Notes under the pieces: model-generated
The model's input: the letters and a program-made list of their open reading frames with translations, nothing else
The model's database searches: none
Told to the model about the DNA's origin: nothing
In this document: positions 8,628 through 17,329 of the stretch, in pieces
How the letters are laid out: every line of letters starts with the position of its first letter
Position numbering within the stretch: position 1 is the stretch's first letter
Made by a program: the position numbers and the translations under genes
Origin: Nemertoderma westbladi
Lineage: Eukaryota; Xenacoelomorpha; Nemertodermatida; Nemertodermatidae
Length of the DNA: 44,633 bases
Assembly: GCA_032718475.1 (NCBI GenBank)
Contig: JAUCBJ010003656.1
Span: forward strand, 1 to 44,633
Reading direction: 5' to 3'

Positions 8628-11600
8628 CTGTGGGAGTCCCAGTTAATCTGGTGGACTATTGGCGATCCTGTGGGAATGATGATGGGTTTCGGTGGTACGA
8701 CTATGCTGTTGTTGTATCCCACCCTAGAATTCATTACTAGAATCCCGTCGTCATTGAGTTGTGGCGACAGCGTAATCAGCTCGCTGTCCCGTCGGAGGTG
8801 CTGTTGGTTACCGACGCGTTCCACCTCGTCGCCATAGTTCTTCCGTTGTTCATAGCGGATCACTGCCTTGGCCGCTCCTTCCAGATCTATGGTTGTCCTG
8901 ATCTTCTTGTCCTTGCCAACTCCCGCAAGGAAATTCCCGAAGGCTCTCCAGTACGCCACTAGTTTCTTGGTCTTATACCAACTAGAACTGTAGCTGAGGA
9001 GTTTATCCGTCGGGTTATCACACAGTTCTCGTTTCGGTTGCACATCCCTAATTTCCCTCACCATCTGGGAGTATATCTCTTCTCCCTCTGAATCTCCCTC
9101 TTCTCCCTCTGATACCACTTCTGAGCCCGGATCCACCTTTCTCATCGGCGGCCAGGCCTCCTTATCGCTCAGAAATCGTGGCCCATGCTGCCACAATACT
9201 TCCTTCTTCAAGAAAGTGTGGCGTTCCACGCCCCTCGACAGCAAGTCCGCTGGGTTCTCGTCTGTTGGGCAGTAGTGCCACCTTTCCAGTTCTGTGGTCG
9301 CCCTTATTTCGTCCACTCTATTTGCGACGAATATCGGGTATCTCGTCCTTTCGTTATGTAGCCAACCAAGCACTACCATGGAGTCCGTCCAGTAGTGTGT
9401 CTCCACTATGTTGGGAATAGTATCCACTAGGTAGGCTGTGGCTCTAACTCCTAGTCTCGCAGCTGTCAATTCTAACTTGGGAACTGATGCTGAATCTGGC
9501 GGCGTTGACTTTGCTTTGCTAAAGGCTAGTCTGGGCTTATGAACCCCCTCTCGTTGTACTAAATAGAGTGCCGCTCCGTACGCCTCCAACGACGCATCGG
9601 AGAACATGTGTAGGTCCAGACTCGTCATGTTCCCATCCGGGAAATACACTCGAGGCATGTTGTATGTTCCCATCTTCTCCAAGTCTCCTGTCCACTTACT
9701 CCACTGTTTCTTGATTTCTTCTGGTACCTCTACGTCCCACTCATCTTTCAATTTGTATACTCTCTTGAGTATCTGTTTTCCCGTGACTAATAATGGGGAT
9801 GCTAGGCCTAGGGGATCGTATATCCTTGCTATATACGATACATAGCCCCTCTTCGTGTGGATGTCTGCGCCCTCCTGGCTCAGCTGATACTTCAGTTCGT
9901 CTGTCTCTCTATCCCACACGATTCCCAATGCCTTCTGTTGAGATTCTGTTCTCTTAATCGCCATGTCCTGCCCTTTGACTGTTGTGGGATTATCCATGGT
10001 CGATTCTGGCCTCTTGTCCTCTATCGCCTTGATAAATTCTTCCGAACTGGATTGGAATTTGGTCAGGTTAAAGCCGGATCCTTTTAGGATGTCGCGAACC
10101 TCGCGCCCTGTGTCCAGTATCTCCTTAACCGTATTTCCAGACTCCATTCCGTCGTCTACGTAGAAGCCGCGTCGAATCATATCGACGGCCCTACTGCTGT
10201 ATCTATCTTCCTTCCCTTTCACTGTGTCTCTCACTGCCATAGTCGTCGTAAATGAAGACGACTTGGCCCCCATGTTTTGTACTACCATCTTATATGCCGG
10301 TATTATCGACGGTTCTTCCTCGCCGTTATACCATAAGAAGCGTTGACTGTCGCTATCTTCCTCCGTTACACGGACTTGGTTGAACATGCCTTCTATGTCA
10401 CACGTGAAGGCGTGTTTCCCATTTCTAAATCTAAGTAACACCTCTATGCCCGAATTGTATATGTTTGGGCCTTCTAACAGGTAGTCGTTTAAGCACTTTC
10501 CGTCGGTCTTTGCCGATGCGTCGACTACCATCCGTAGTTTACCTTTCTTTGGATCTAAAGCCACGTGTAGTGGCAGGTAATATGTCCTATCCGTGTTCGG
10601 CTCGTCGACCGGTAACTCCACGGCCCATCCTTTCTCGACGTACTTCTTAATCGTTCTGTGGATGTACTCATTCTTCTCGGGGCTCCGTTTTAGTGTTTGT
10701 TTCAGCTTGCGGAGTCTCGTGAGTACCATCCCCCTATTGTCGGGCAGCGGTATCTTCGGTAGTTTCCATACCATTCCTATAGTATACCGCCCCTCATTGC
10801 ATGTCATCGATTCCTCCACGCTTTGTAAAGCCTGCTTGTCTTCTACTGAGGTCCCGACTCCGGTTTCTTTCAGTCCCTCGAAATCCTGTTTGAGCAGTCT
10901 TTTAAGCTGCTCCTCTGCTCCCTCGTCACCCATTTCCTGCATTGTTCCCGCGAACATGCATCCTGATGTCTCCGACATCCTAAATGGTATCTTGCTCTTG
11001 ATTGGACCACTCAGCGTCCACCCGAATGGTGTTAATATGGCCACCGGGTCACTCTGCTTGTCTTCGCCGAAGACCGTTTGCATTCTTTCGTGGGCCGTTG
11101 GGCAGTCCATACCTACTATGATGGACACCTTCCTAACGTCCACGTCTGGGATTGAGAAGTCAATGTCGTCCAGGAATTTATACTGCTCGACCTCGATGTT
11201 GGTTGGCCGCCTGGCATTGATATTAATTGACTCTATCACTTGGATGGGGTCGATGGTTGCCCCATAGTCGCATCCTGGTGCCACTGCTGCAATTGCGCAC
11301 CGTCCTGTTCTCATCTCCAGGATCTCATCTTTGCTAGAGATGGTTGTTACCGCCATTCTGCTTGGCCTCGTTCTCAATCCTATCTCTTCGGCCACCCATT
11401 CCTCGACTAATGTGAAGGCAGCTCCACTATCAACCAGCATTAGTGTTGTTACTGATCGATTGCCTTCCCCTATCACTCGCACGGGTACTACTCCAAGTAA
11501 CACCGTTCCTCTCTTCTTCGCCCCTACTGTGCTCGTCGCCATCGTTTGGCCTCTCCTCTGACCAAATTTTATCGGCTTCTCCTTGCACTCCCTTGCTCTA

Positions 11601-12043
11601 TGTCCACTCATTACACATCGCGAGCAGATTTTATTGCTCGACGCATAATCTATCTGATCTTGCCTAGGTAGCGCCTGCCAGTACCTGCAGTTCATGGTTT
11701 GATGAAGCGCATTTGCGTGTAGCTGGCATTTGCTCTTTGGGTCGTAGCCCTCTTTATACAGTGCATTGCGTATCGCAGTTGCGTTTGTACCAAAGTCCCT
11801 ACTATTCTTATTGTTTGGATTCAGCCTACTGGACGTACTGGGGTTATGTTTATTCGTGTTGTTATTGTTTCCCTGTCCGTTCCATGGTGTTGTCTTATCC
11901 TCGGCTAGCTGTGGACTTGCAGTCCCCTGCGTCGCTGCATATGGCAATGATTGCCTGAGTCTCGGTAATGCGTTTGATGTATTGTGCTCCTGGTTTCGGT
12001 CTATGGTAGTCTGTTTTCGGTCCCTTTCCCAGGCTATCTTCAC
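8600..12043 (-). CDS. Pol: zinc knuckle, A17 protease, RT, RNase H (element 1)
   Basis: An intact 1,147-residue frame. A CCHC knuckle (CSRCVMSGHRAREC) lies near residue 140. The protease active site LVDSGAAFTLV lies near 205, with the partner motifs IIVGMD and TPFGWTLSG near 310 and 340. The reverse transcriptase has MVVDASA near 505, DIEGMFNQV near 550 and catalytic YVDD near 628. RNase H has FSDAS near 814, ELTAARLG near 858, YWTDSMVVLGW near 885 and NPADLLSRG near 931. The start of the integrase N-terminal region (LSPQLNDDGIL) follows. The frame then runs out of phase with the integrase core. It overlaps the Gag frame by about 150 bases in the +1 phase. BEL elements usually have Gag and Pol in one frame, so an indel near 11960-12040 is likely. 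Confidence 0.92.
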   Translation of the reverse strand: MKIAWERDRKQTTIDRNQEHNTSNALPRLRQSLPYAATQGTASPQLAEDKTTPWNGQGNNNNTNKHNPSTSSRLNPNNKNSRDFGTNATAIRNALYKEGYDPKSKCQLHANALHQTMNCRYWQALPRQDQIDYASSNKICSRCVMSGHRARECKEKPIKFGQRRGQTMATSTVGAKKRGTVLLGVVPVRVIGEGNRSVTTLMLVDSGAAFTLVEEWVAEEIGLRTRPSRMAVTTISSKDEILEMRTGRCAIAAVAPGCDYGATIDPIQVIESININARRPTNIEVEQYKFLDDIDFSIPDVDVRKVSIIVGMDCPTAHERMQTVFGEDKQSDPVAILTPFGWTLSGPIKSKIPFRMSETSGCMFAGTMQEMGDEGAEEQLKRLLKQDFEGLKETGVGTSVEDKQALQSVEESMTCNEGRYTIGMVWKLPKIPLPDNRGMVLTRLRKLKQTLKRSPEKNEYIHRTIKKYVEKGWAVELPVDEPNTDRTYYLPLHVALDPKKGKLRMVVDASAKTDGKCLNDYLLEGPNIYNSGIEVLLRFRNGKHAFTCDIEGMFNQVRVTEEDSDSQRFLWYNGEEEPSIIPAYKMVVQNMGAKSSSFTTTMAVRDTVKGKEDRYSSRAVDMIRRGFYVDDGMESGNTVKEILDTGREVRDILKGSGFNLTKFQSSSEEFIKAIEDKRPESTMDNPTTVKGQDMAIKRTESQQKALGIVWDRETDELKYQLSQEGADIHTKRGYVSYIARIYDPLGLASPLLVTGKQILKRVYKLKDEWDVEVPEEIKKQWSKWTGDLEKMGTYNMPRVYFPDGNMTSLDLHMFSDASLEAYGAALYLVQREGVHKPRLAFSKAKSTPPDSASVPKLELTAARLGVRATAYLVDTIPNIVETHYWTDSMVVLGWLHNERTRYPIFVANRVDEIRATTELERWHYCPTDENPADLLSRGVERHTFLKKEVLWQHGPRFLSDKEAWPPMRKVDPGSEVVSEGEEGDSEGEEIYSQMVREIRDVQPKRELCDNPTDKLLSYSSSWYKTKKLVAYWRAFGNFLAGVGKDKKIRTTIDLEGAAKAVIRYEQRKNYGDEVERVGNQQHLRRDSELITLSPQLNDDGILVMNSRVGYNNSIVVPPKPIIIPTGSPIVHQINWDSHRWRHYRRVG

Positions 12044-12788
12044 TATAGACTGGGTCAGTTATTAGTTCAGCCTCGTAGTTTAAGAAGTTTGACATTTCTT
12101 CTAAACCCGGTTCCGCACCCTTCTTGTCTCGAGTGGAGAAGGCGATTTTCCTCCACTTGTTGCGCAGCCAGTTTGGTAGTGCCTGCGCTATCGTGGTGAT
12201 GTTGTTGGACGCGTTGAGCTCGTATGGCGCGTCTAGCGTCTTCAGCACGATCAGCGCCTTTTCTACTTTGTTAGCGAACGTCTTAATGCTAACGGGATTA
12301 TCCTGTAGGCCACCCGATGTTATGCCTCTCAGCTTCTGCCTGATGATCTTGGCTGGGTGCCCGTATTCCCTATCCAGTGCCCGCCATGCTGTCGTGAAGC
12401 CGCCCTCTATTCCTTGATATTGCCTCACGATATCGTATGCTGGGCCTCCCGTGTATACTTGCAGATACTTTAGGCACTCCGCCTGCGTCAAGTTTTTTGT
12501 TAGTATTTCGTTACTATACATGCGCCGAAACTGTAGATATTCTTCCGGCCTGCTCCCATCGAATTTGAACGGTTCCACCGGTGGTAGCTCGATCCTCGTT
12601 TTCAACGCATCGATCAACGTGGCCATCCCCATCGCCTGTGCTTCCAATGGGTTCGATGGATGCTGTATAGTTTCTCCTGTCTGGTGCGTTCCGTCTGTCC
12701 TATTTCTTGACTTTCTCTGACTTGGGTATGTCATCGGGGGTAGCGGCCCCCTCCATATGTCTGTATCACACGACCTATTCTCATCCAA
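11895..12788 (-). CDS. Gag core, DUF1759 type (element 1)
   Basis: Forms the particle shell of the element. The core reads LPPVEPFKFDGSRPEEYLQF near residue 73, the typical entry to the DUF1759 Gag fold. It continues with KYLQVYTGGPAYDIV and ALDREYGHPAKI, and closes with PGLEEMSNFLNYEAEL near 235. The frame is open upstream of the TTG at 12788, back to a 10-G run (coding strand) at 12865-12856. It is in the same phase as the 13173-15848 frame, so the two were parts of one protein. The last 45 residues overlap Pol and are probably out of frame. Confidence 0.88.
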   Translation of the reverse strand: MDENRSCDTDIWRGPLPPMTYPSQRKSRNRTDGTHQTGETIQHPSNPLEAQAMGMATLIDALKTRIELPPVEPFKFDGSRPEEYLQFRRMYSNEILTKNLTQAECLKYLQVYTGGPAYDIVRQYQGIEGGFTTAWRALDREYGHPAKIIRQKLRGITSGGLQDNPVSIKTFANKVEKALIVLKTLDAPYELNASNNITTIAQALPNWLRNKWRKIAFSTRDKKGAEPGLEEMSNFLNYEAELITDPVYSEDSLGKGPKTDYHRPKPGAQYIKRITETQAIIAICSDAGDCKSTASRG

Positions 12789-12846
12789 GGGTCTCGTTGT
12801 TCTTGCTCCTATCGGGGTATATTGTTGATATTGTGATGGGGGAATG

Positions 12847-13252
12847 TCACCCTGTCCCCCCCCCCACCGGTATGTTTGGTACTGGGGTTGATGTTAATAT
12901 GTTGGGGCCCATGCACCTATCCGCAATAATTCCCCCCTCCCCTGGGCATATGTTATGTCCCTGCATGCTGTAGTCATACTGCTGTACTGGTACCGGTATA
13001 GGCCTATCAGCTTCTGGCCTACCTGCCGGTATGTATTCCGCGACCTCCGGGTTTAATCCCGTTGTCCACGCTATCCTATCGCCTACATTGCCTCTCTCAG
13101 TATGGCCTATGGTATGTGCAGTAAGGCCTACAGTATGTCCTACGGTCTGCATGTGTTGTTCGGGATCGAAGTTTATTCTTCTCGAATAATCCTCCCCGCG
13201 GCTACCGTATTCTCGATCGATAGGTGTATTCCGTCGGAAAGTTTCTCTTCGA
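12847..13252 (-). pseudogene. Gag segment between two poly-G runs, read in another phase
   Basis: Between the 27-G run (13279-13253) and the 10-G run (12865-12856) the phase used on both sides is blocked by stops. A different phase is open for the whole distance and looks like real protein: RRNTPIDREYGSRGEDYSRR, then a VGHTVGLTAHTIGHT repeat, then Pro/Gly-rich sequence. The first run throws the frame out and the second brings it back. The coding material therefore looks continuous, with compensating shifts at two homopolymers. Confidence 0.65.
12856..12865 (-). repeat. Poly-G run (10) at a frame switch
   Basis: Ten G on the coding strand lie between the bridge segment and Gag. The phase changes across it, returning to that of the upstream ORF. 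Length variation by slippage or sequencing error would explain the change. Confidence 0.75.
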
Positions 13253-15848
13253 CCCCCCCCCCCCCCCCCCCCCCCCCCCTACTGTTCTCGTCTTCGTACC
13301 GGTACATCGCGTACCCCTCCATCGGCGCGTAGTGCGCCTCGCTGGGTCGTATCTCTCCGGGGCGACGGCAATCTCCCGGAGTCCGACCCCACTGACTCTC
13401 CATTCTCACCTCAACTACCGATGGCTCGCTATCCGTCCTCGCTCTTCTATCATTCGCGGCGGTACCTCTACTACTGTCTTCTCTCCTTCTCCTTTCCGTG
13501 GAGTATTCCCGCTCGTGGGATCTCTCGTCGACCTCCCGGTTAAACCCCACTGTTCTTCTTCCCTCTTCTGATCGGGCTCGACGCTTCGTCCACCCTCTTA
13601 CGACGTCAACCTGTCTCTCTCTGCTCGGTCGCACGCCGCTGGGGATACTCGCAATCCCCCTATTACTTTCCGTCGCCGGGTGTTGCGGTTGACCTATCTC
13701 GGCCCGCGCATTATCCGCTGACGGCTGTGGGACACTCTCTGCCCCCCCCCCCCCCCCTTTCGCCGCTAACTCGCTGTTGTGGGGCCCCTGTAGCCCCCCC
13801 CCCCCCCACTCGCCACATCTAATTTCCCCATCTCTCACCCCGCTACTATATCCCTCTCTAGTCGACACATCAACCCTACCGCGGTCGGGTCTATTCACCC
13901 ACGCCTTTCCCTCTGCTATTACGTGGCCTACCAGGCCCTCTGCTCCCTGCCTACCAACTATGTGGCCTACCAGGCCCTCGCTGGGTCTATTCAACCCAGC
14001 CCCTTCCTGCCTACCAACTACGTGGCCTACCAGGCCCTCGCCAGGTCTACTTAACCCAGCTACTCCCTGCCTACCAACTACATGGCCTACCAGGCCCTCG
14101 TCTGTCTGGCCATACACGCCTGACGTGTTTATGTTAATAGCACCCATGTTGGAAACGGAATTAATTTGTTCGTTCGAAATAAAATCATTTGAATTACTTT
14201 GCGCGACTACACTATCTGAATTATTTTGTAAATTCGGGCTCGGATCATTATTTAGATTATTTGGATTATTTTGCGTAACTACATTAATATTAGAATTATT
14301 TTCTACATTAATACTAGGATTGTTCTGATTTAAATTTAAATTACTATCACTAGGTAAATTATTTCCTGCAATAAAGGTTTGATTAGAATTATCCCATACG
14401 GTACTATTAATATTAACCACGTCTACTGTACCATTATCATTATTACCCCCCCCCCCCCCCCCCCCCCCGCCCGTACGGTCACACCAGTTTTGGGTCTGTC
14501 GTGCGGTCCCTGTAAGTGGGGTATTAATAAATGTATCCACGGCCCCTGGCTCCCCTAGAATACTCGAGCCAGTCCCGCTCTCAGACGCCCCCGCCCGCAC
14601 CAGTTGCAGCTCGTGCATGCGTCTAATCCTATGTTCCGCAAGCTCACCTTGGCGTCTCTTTAGTTCCTTTTGCTCTCGCTCAGCTTCTACCATTCTCCTC
14701 TCACATTCTCGCGCGTCCCGCTCAGCCAGCTCTGCTACTCTCCTAGCGCTCTCCCTTCGCCTCGCTTCACGCTCTTTGCGTTCACTTTCCCTTCTCGCCT
14801 CATGCTCCTTGCGTTCCGCCTCACGCTCTTTTCGTTCCCTTTCCTCTCTCGCCTCACGCTCCTTGCGTTCCCTTTCCTCTCTCGCCTCACGCTCCTTGCG
14901 TTCCCTTTCCTCTCTCGCCTCACGCTCCCTACACTCCTTTTCCTCTATTTCCTCACACTCCCTAAGGCCTCTCAAAGCCCTTTCGGCCCTCTCTCCGGTT
15001 TCTCGAATCAATGCCGCTTCCCTCTCTAGCCGCATTCTCCCCTCCTCCAACTGTTTATCCATTTCCTTCTGACCTTGCTCTATCAGGTCGAGACGGTACG
15101 CGGCACCTACCTCTCTCACCCGTCTTCCTTTCGCGGAGGATGTAGCAGACTTATCGGTTACGACGGACTCCCTCCGCCTTCCCGATCTACTAACTTTCCC
15201 CCGCTTCCCGGAACTTCCTCCGACCGACGAGGCCGAATCCTCGGGGTTAACCTCGGATTCGCCCCCTTCAGGTCCCCTCCAGCCCACTAATTTTACTCCC
15301 CGGGCATCGACCAAGTATGGCCCTATGTACACTGACGCTACGCCAGGTTCCATACTCCCACATTCCCACAGTCCAAACAGTTCGCTGGCAATCCCTTTTG
15401 CTCTCTCCTCGGCTAGTTCTCTCTGCCCGAAGCGCATTAGATAATATAAATGTCTGTCCGACTTACCTAGTCCTGATTTTAGTTTTACCTCGTCTATCGT
15501 TTTCCCCTTTCTGGCCTCCTCTAGTAGTCTCCGAGTCGCGTTGTAGGCCCGTCGAAGTAGCTCAGAAACCCCGACGTCCTCGTCGCCGACCTCTCGTCCG
15601 TCTCTCCGGGTTCGACGTCGTACCGGCGGCCCCACTGTCGCCGGTCCGGCGCCGCACCGTCGGCCCCACCGTCGCCGTTTCGGTGGGCTGCTCGTCGCCC
15701 TCAGCCTGTGGCTGGCCGGCGACACCGGTGCGTCGACCTCCGTCCCGTGTCGACTCGTCTCCTTCTCCCTCGAGCTCGTTCTCTCTATCCTCCAACTCGA
15801 TTCCCCTTCTTCTCGACTCGGCTTCCGAATCCAGACGATCCCCCTCAT
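13173..15848 (-). CDS. Gag N-terminal extension with long charged helix (element 1)
   Basis: An 891-residue frame ahead of Gag, of a kind not expected in compact BEL elements. From about residue 85 there is a folded-looking region (LLRRAYNATRRLLEEA, then GVASVYIGPYLVD). Residues 258-410 are a charged Glu/Arg/Lys/Ala helix with an 11-residue repeat (EREAREERERK), likely a coiled coil or single alpha-helix. A poly-Gly stretch encoded by a 23-G run follows. Residues 466-580 are Asn/Ser-rich, and 581-643 hold four EGLVGHVVGRQ-type repeats. The first 80 residues and the last 26 appear to be out-of-phase extensions: the true N-terminus lies in the 15562-15978 frame and the true continuation in the bridge segment. 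Its role is unknown; multimerisation of Gag is a guess. Confidence 0.7.
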   Translation of the reverse strand: MRGIVWIRKPSREEGESSWRIERTSSREKETSRHGTEVDAPVSPASHRLRATSSPPKRRRWGRRCGAGPATVGPPVRRRTRRDGREVGDEDVGVSELLRRAYNATRRLLEEARKGKTIDEVKLKSGLGKSDRHLYYLMRFGQRELAEERAKGIASELFGLWECGSMEPGVASVYIGPYLVDARGVKLVGWRGPEGGESEVNPEDSASSVGGSSGKRGKVSRSGRRRESVVTDKSATSSAKGRRVREVGAAYRLDLIEQGQKEMDKQLEEGRMRLEREAALIRETGERAERALRGLRECEEIEEKECREREAREERERKEREAREERERKEREAREERERKEREAERKEHEARRESERKEREARRRESARRVAELAERDARECERRMVEAEREQKELKRRQGELAEHRIRRMHELQLVRAGASESGTGSSILGEPGAVDTFINTPLTGTARQTQNWCDRTGGGGGGGGGNNDNGTVDVVNINSTVWDNSNQTFIAGNNLPSDSNLNLNQNNPSINVENNSNINVVTQNNPNNLNNDPSPNLQNNSDSVVAQSNSNDFISNEQINSVSNMGAININTSGVYGQTDEGLVGHVVGRQGVAGLSRPGEGLVGHVVGRQEGAGLNRPSEGLVGHIVGRQGAEGLVGHVIAEGKAWVNRPDRGRVDVSTREGYSSGVRDGEIRCGEWGGGGLQGPHNSELAAKGGGGGAESVPQPSADNARAEIGQPQHPATESNRGIASIPSGVRPSRERQVDVVRGWTKRRARSEEGRRTVGFNREVDERSHEREYSTERRRREDSSRGTAANDRRARTDSEPSVVEVRMESQWGRTPGDCRRPGEIRPSEAHYAPMEGYAMYRYEDENSRGGGGGGGGVEEKLSDGIHLSIENTVAAGRIIREE
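13253..13279 (-). repeat. Poly-G run (27) at a frame switch
   Basis: Twenty-seven G on the coding strand would encode nine glycines. The sensible protein phase differs before and after it. It is the longest homopolymer in the window and its true length is uncertain. Confidence 0.8.
13742..13757 (-). repeat. Poly-G run (16) in the Gag extension
   Basis: Sixteen G on the coding strand encode glycine within the extension. The phase is the same on both sides, unlike at 13253-13279. Confidence 0.85.
13794..13807 (-). repeat. Poly-G run (14) in the Gag extension
   Basis: Fourteen G on the coding strand, 36 bases from the preceding 16-G run and also encoding glycine in phase. Confidence 0.85.
14446..14468 (-). 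repeat. Poly-G run (23) in the Gag extension
   Basis: Twenty-three G on the coding strand separate the charged helix and linker from the Asn-rich region. The frame stays open across it. It also marks a sharp change in composition, from GC-rich upstream to AT-rich downstream. Confidence 0.85.
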
Positions 15849-15978
15849 CTTGAACTTCCGGGTCGCCCGTTACCGATGGCTCCGGCGTCGTGGGCCTGTA
15901 TCGCCTGGTTGCGGCCTCGCGGATCGTTAGCTCTTCGTCCGGGGTCCGCGTCGGTGTTATCTCACCCGACTGACTCAT
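15562..15978 (-). CDS. True start of the element 1 Gag polyprotein
   Basis: An ATG 65 bases downstream of the 5' LTR opens a 138-residue frame that begins MSQSGEITPTRTPDEEL. It is Glu/Asp/Arg-rich, with no known domain. Its position makes it the natural start of the polyprotein. The frame ends in another phase from the 891-residue ORF. The switch falls on a 34-bp imperfect tandem duplication at 15611-15678: copy one reads ATVGPTVRRRT in this phase and copy two reads ATVGPPVRRRT in the next. Removing one copy would fuse the two frames. Confidence 0.75.
   Translation of the reverse strand: MSQSGEITPTRTPDEELTIREAATRRYRPTTPEPSVTGDPEVQDEGDRLDSEAESRRRGIELEDRENELEGEGDESTRDGGRRTGVAGQPQAEGDEQPTETATVGPTVRRRTGDSGAAGTTSNPERRTRGRRRGRRGF
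15611..15678. repeat. 34-bp imperfect tandem duplication
   Basis: Copies at 15611-15644 and 15645-15678 differ at a few positions. Thirty-four is not a multiple of three, so the duplication moves the coding phase by one, and the change of open frame on the minus strand occurs here. Confidence 0.8.
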
Positions 15979-16043
15979 CTCTCTTTATCTCTAGATTGGT
16001 CGCTGAGTTTAGTTAACTAGGGCGGCAGCTCTGATTTAGTTAC

Positions 16044-16584
16044 TGTGACGGGATCCAGATGAGATCCCGGTTTATCCGTTTGTTAGTTCACTCGTCCCCG
16101 CCGTGTATGAAAGATAAAGGAGTTTGTGCTGTTCATCGTATATAATACTTGGGTATGCAGATATAGATATAGATATGAGATAATATGGTTGTTGTATACG
16201 GAAGGCGGGATACGGTAACTAAAGTCCCGGTCCTTCCCTAGCTAAACTATGTAACCTAAACTAGCACCAGTATTGCACTGAGATAACTGAATTGATATGA
16301 TTACTGCCAAGTGGCTATATTGCACGGTTGGCCTTGTTACTCTACCTAATCGATGCCTTTCCCCCCTCTGATTGGTTGATACCCTTGTTGGCGCCCTTTG
16401 GAGTGTTCCCGTTCACTCCACCTGTTCTCTCTGGGTTAGGGGTTTGGCCCCTGACGCTCATTGTGTGTTTCCTTCCCATTCTTATTGGGATGGCACGAGT
16501 TGGTTAATTACCCAATCTCGTGGCTCCCAATATTGCTTATCGGCTTAACTTTATGGGGTGTTAGCGGGATTGAATAAGCTAACA
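16044..16584 (-). repeat. 5' LTR of element 1 (541 bp)
   Basis: This is the upstream LTR in the direction of transcription. On the minus strand it contains CCAAT motifs (CCAATAAG, CCAATCAG) and a TATATA-like stretch near its end, plausible promoter parts but not proven. The ATG of the polyprotein lies 65 bases beyond it. The leader does not begin with TGG, so the usual tRNA 3'-end primer site is not evident; the primer is unresolved. Confidence 0.95.
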
Positions 16585-17329
16585 TTATAGATATCTTATA
16601 TAATGCAGTAAGTACAGTAAGTATATAAGTAAATAATACAGCAGTAAACAGACCATACAGACACCACCAGAAATATATCTAGGGACAAGATGGGTACAGT
16701 ACAACCTAACTGACTGGCGAAATATAAATACTGTACACACAAATAAACCAAAAGTATAAACAGTAACAGCAGTAAGAAGTTTCAGCACGCACTGACACAT
16801 GTAGACTTCAGACAGGTACTGTAGGCAGACTTAAAGCTAAGTGATTTAAAGAGTGTGGCTGCCGTTACTTTTTGGCAAATGAACAATGCAGTGCAGGTAC
16901 AGGATGAGTGAGAGCCGTTGTCCGTGAGCCCCGTGAGCGCCAGCAGTGCATTACCTACTGTATTAACCTATCTGATTTAGCCGATATTTATTTTTGAACT
17001 GTTTTTCCACCAACCTGGCTATATAATCCAGGATTGTGTTGTGTTTTGTTCTGTTGGTTGCTACAGTATATGGTACTAACAGTATAGACTGATAGAAGCG
17101 GCAATGAGAAAGCTAAGTGAATAAACATTCGCACAGATATTGAAAATCGTCGTGTCAGTCAAGCTGTTGGGCAGTCAGTCACATTACACGTGGGATACTG
17201 ATCTGTAACCAGAGCAGCAGCTGCAAGAAATATTCCATACAGTAACGCTCGAAATGTGGTTGCAACGTGGTTATATAATTTTGTTTATTATATTGCCGGC
17301 GTCATGTCGCAGACATTTATCTCTCAGAG
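16585..17329. other. Spacer between the two BEL elements
   Basis: AT-rich sequence with many TACAGTA palindromes. It should contain the integrase core and 3' LTR of element 2 if that element were complete, but neither is visible on either strand. No feature is recognised. Confidence 0.55.

Larger units (their letters stand above)
4155..16584 (-). mobile_element. BEL/Pao-type LTR retrotransposon, 12.4 kb (element 1)
   Basis: Two long direct repeats flank minus-strand gag and pol genes. Both repeats begin TGT and end ACA, as LTRs do. The flanking pentamers, taata and ttata, agree at four of five bases, which fits the short target duplication of BEL/Pao elements. The order in transcription is N-terminal Gag extension, Gag (DUF1759-like), CCHC knuckle, A17-type aspartic protease, RT, RNase H, integrase, then an extra zinc-knuckle ORF. 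That domain order, with integrase after RNase H, and the A17 protease mark BEL/Pao. At 12.4 kb it is about twice the usual size of the family. The two LTRs differ at two positions plus one 6-bp unit, so the insertion is young. Confidence 0.93.

Noticed and set aside
12010-12045. GGGAAAG heptamer in Gag phase as a -1 frameshift site
   Set aside because: Pol lies in the +1 phase relative to Gag, and a -1 shift there meets TAG within eight codons.
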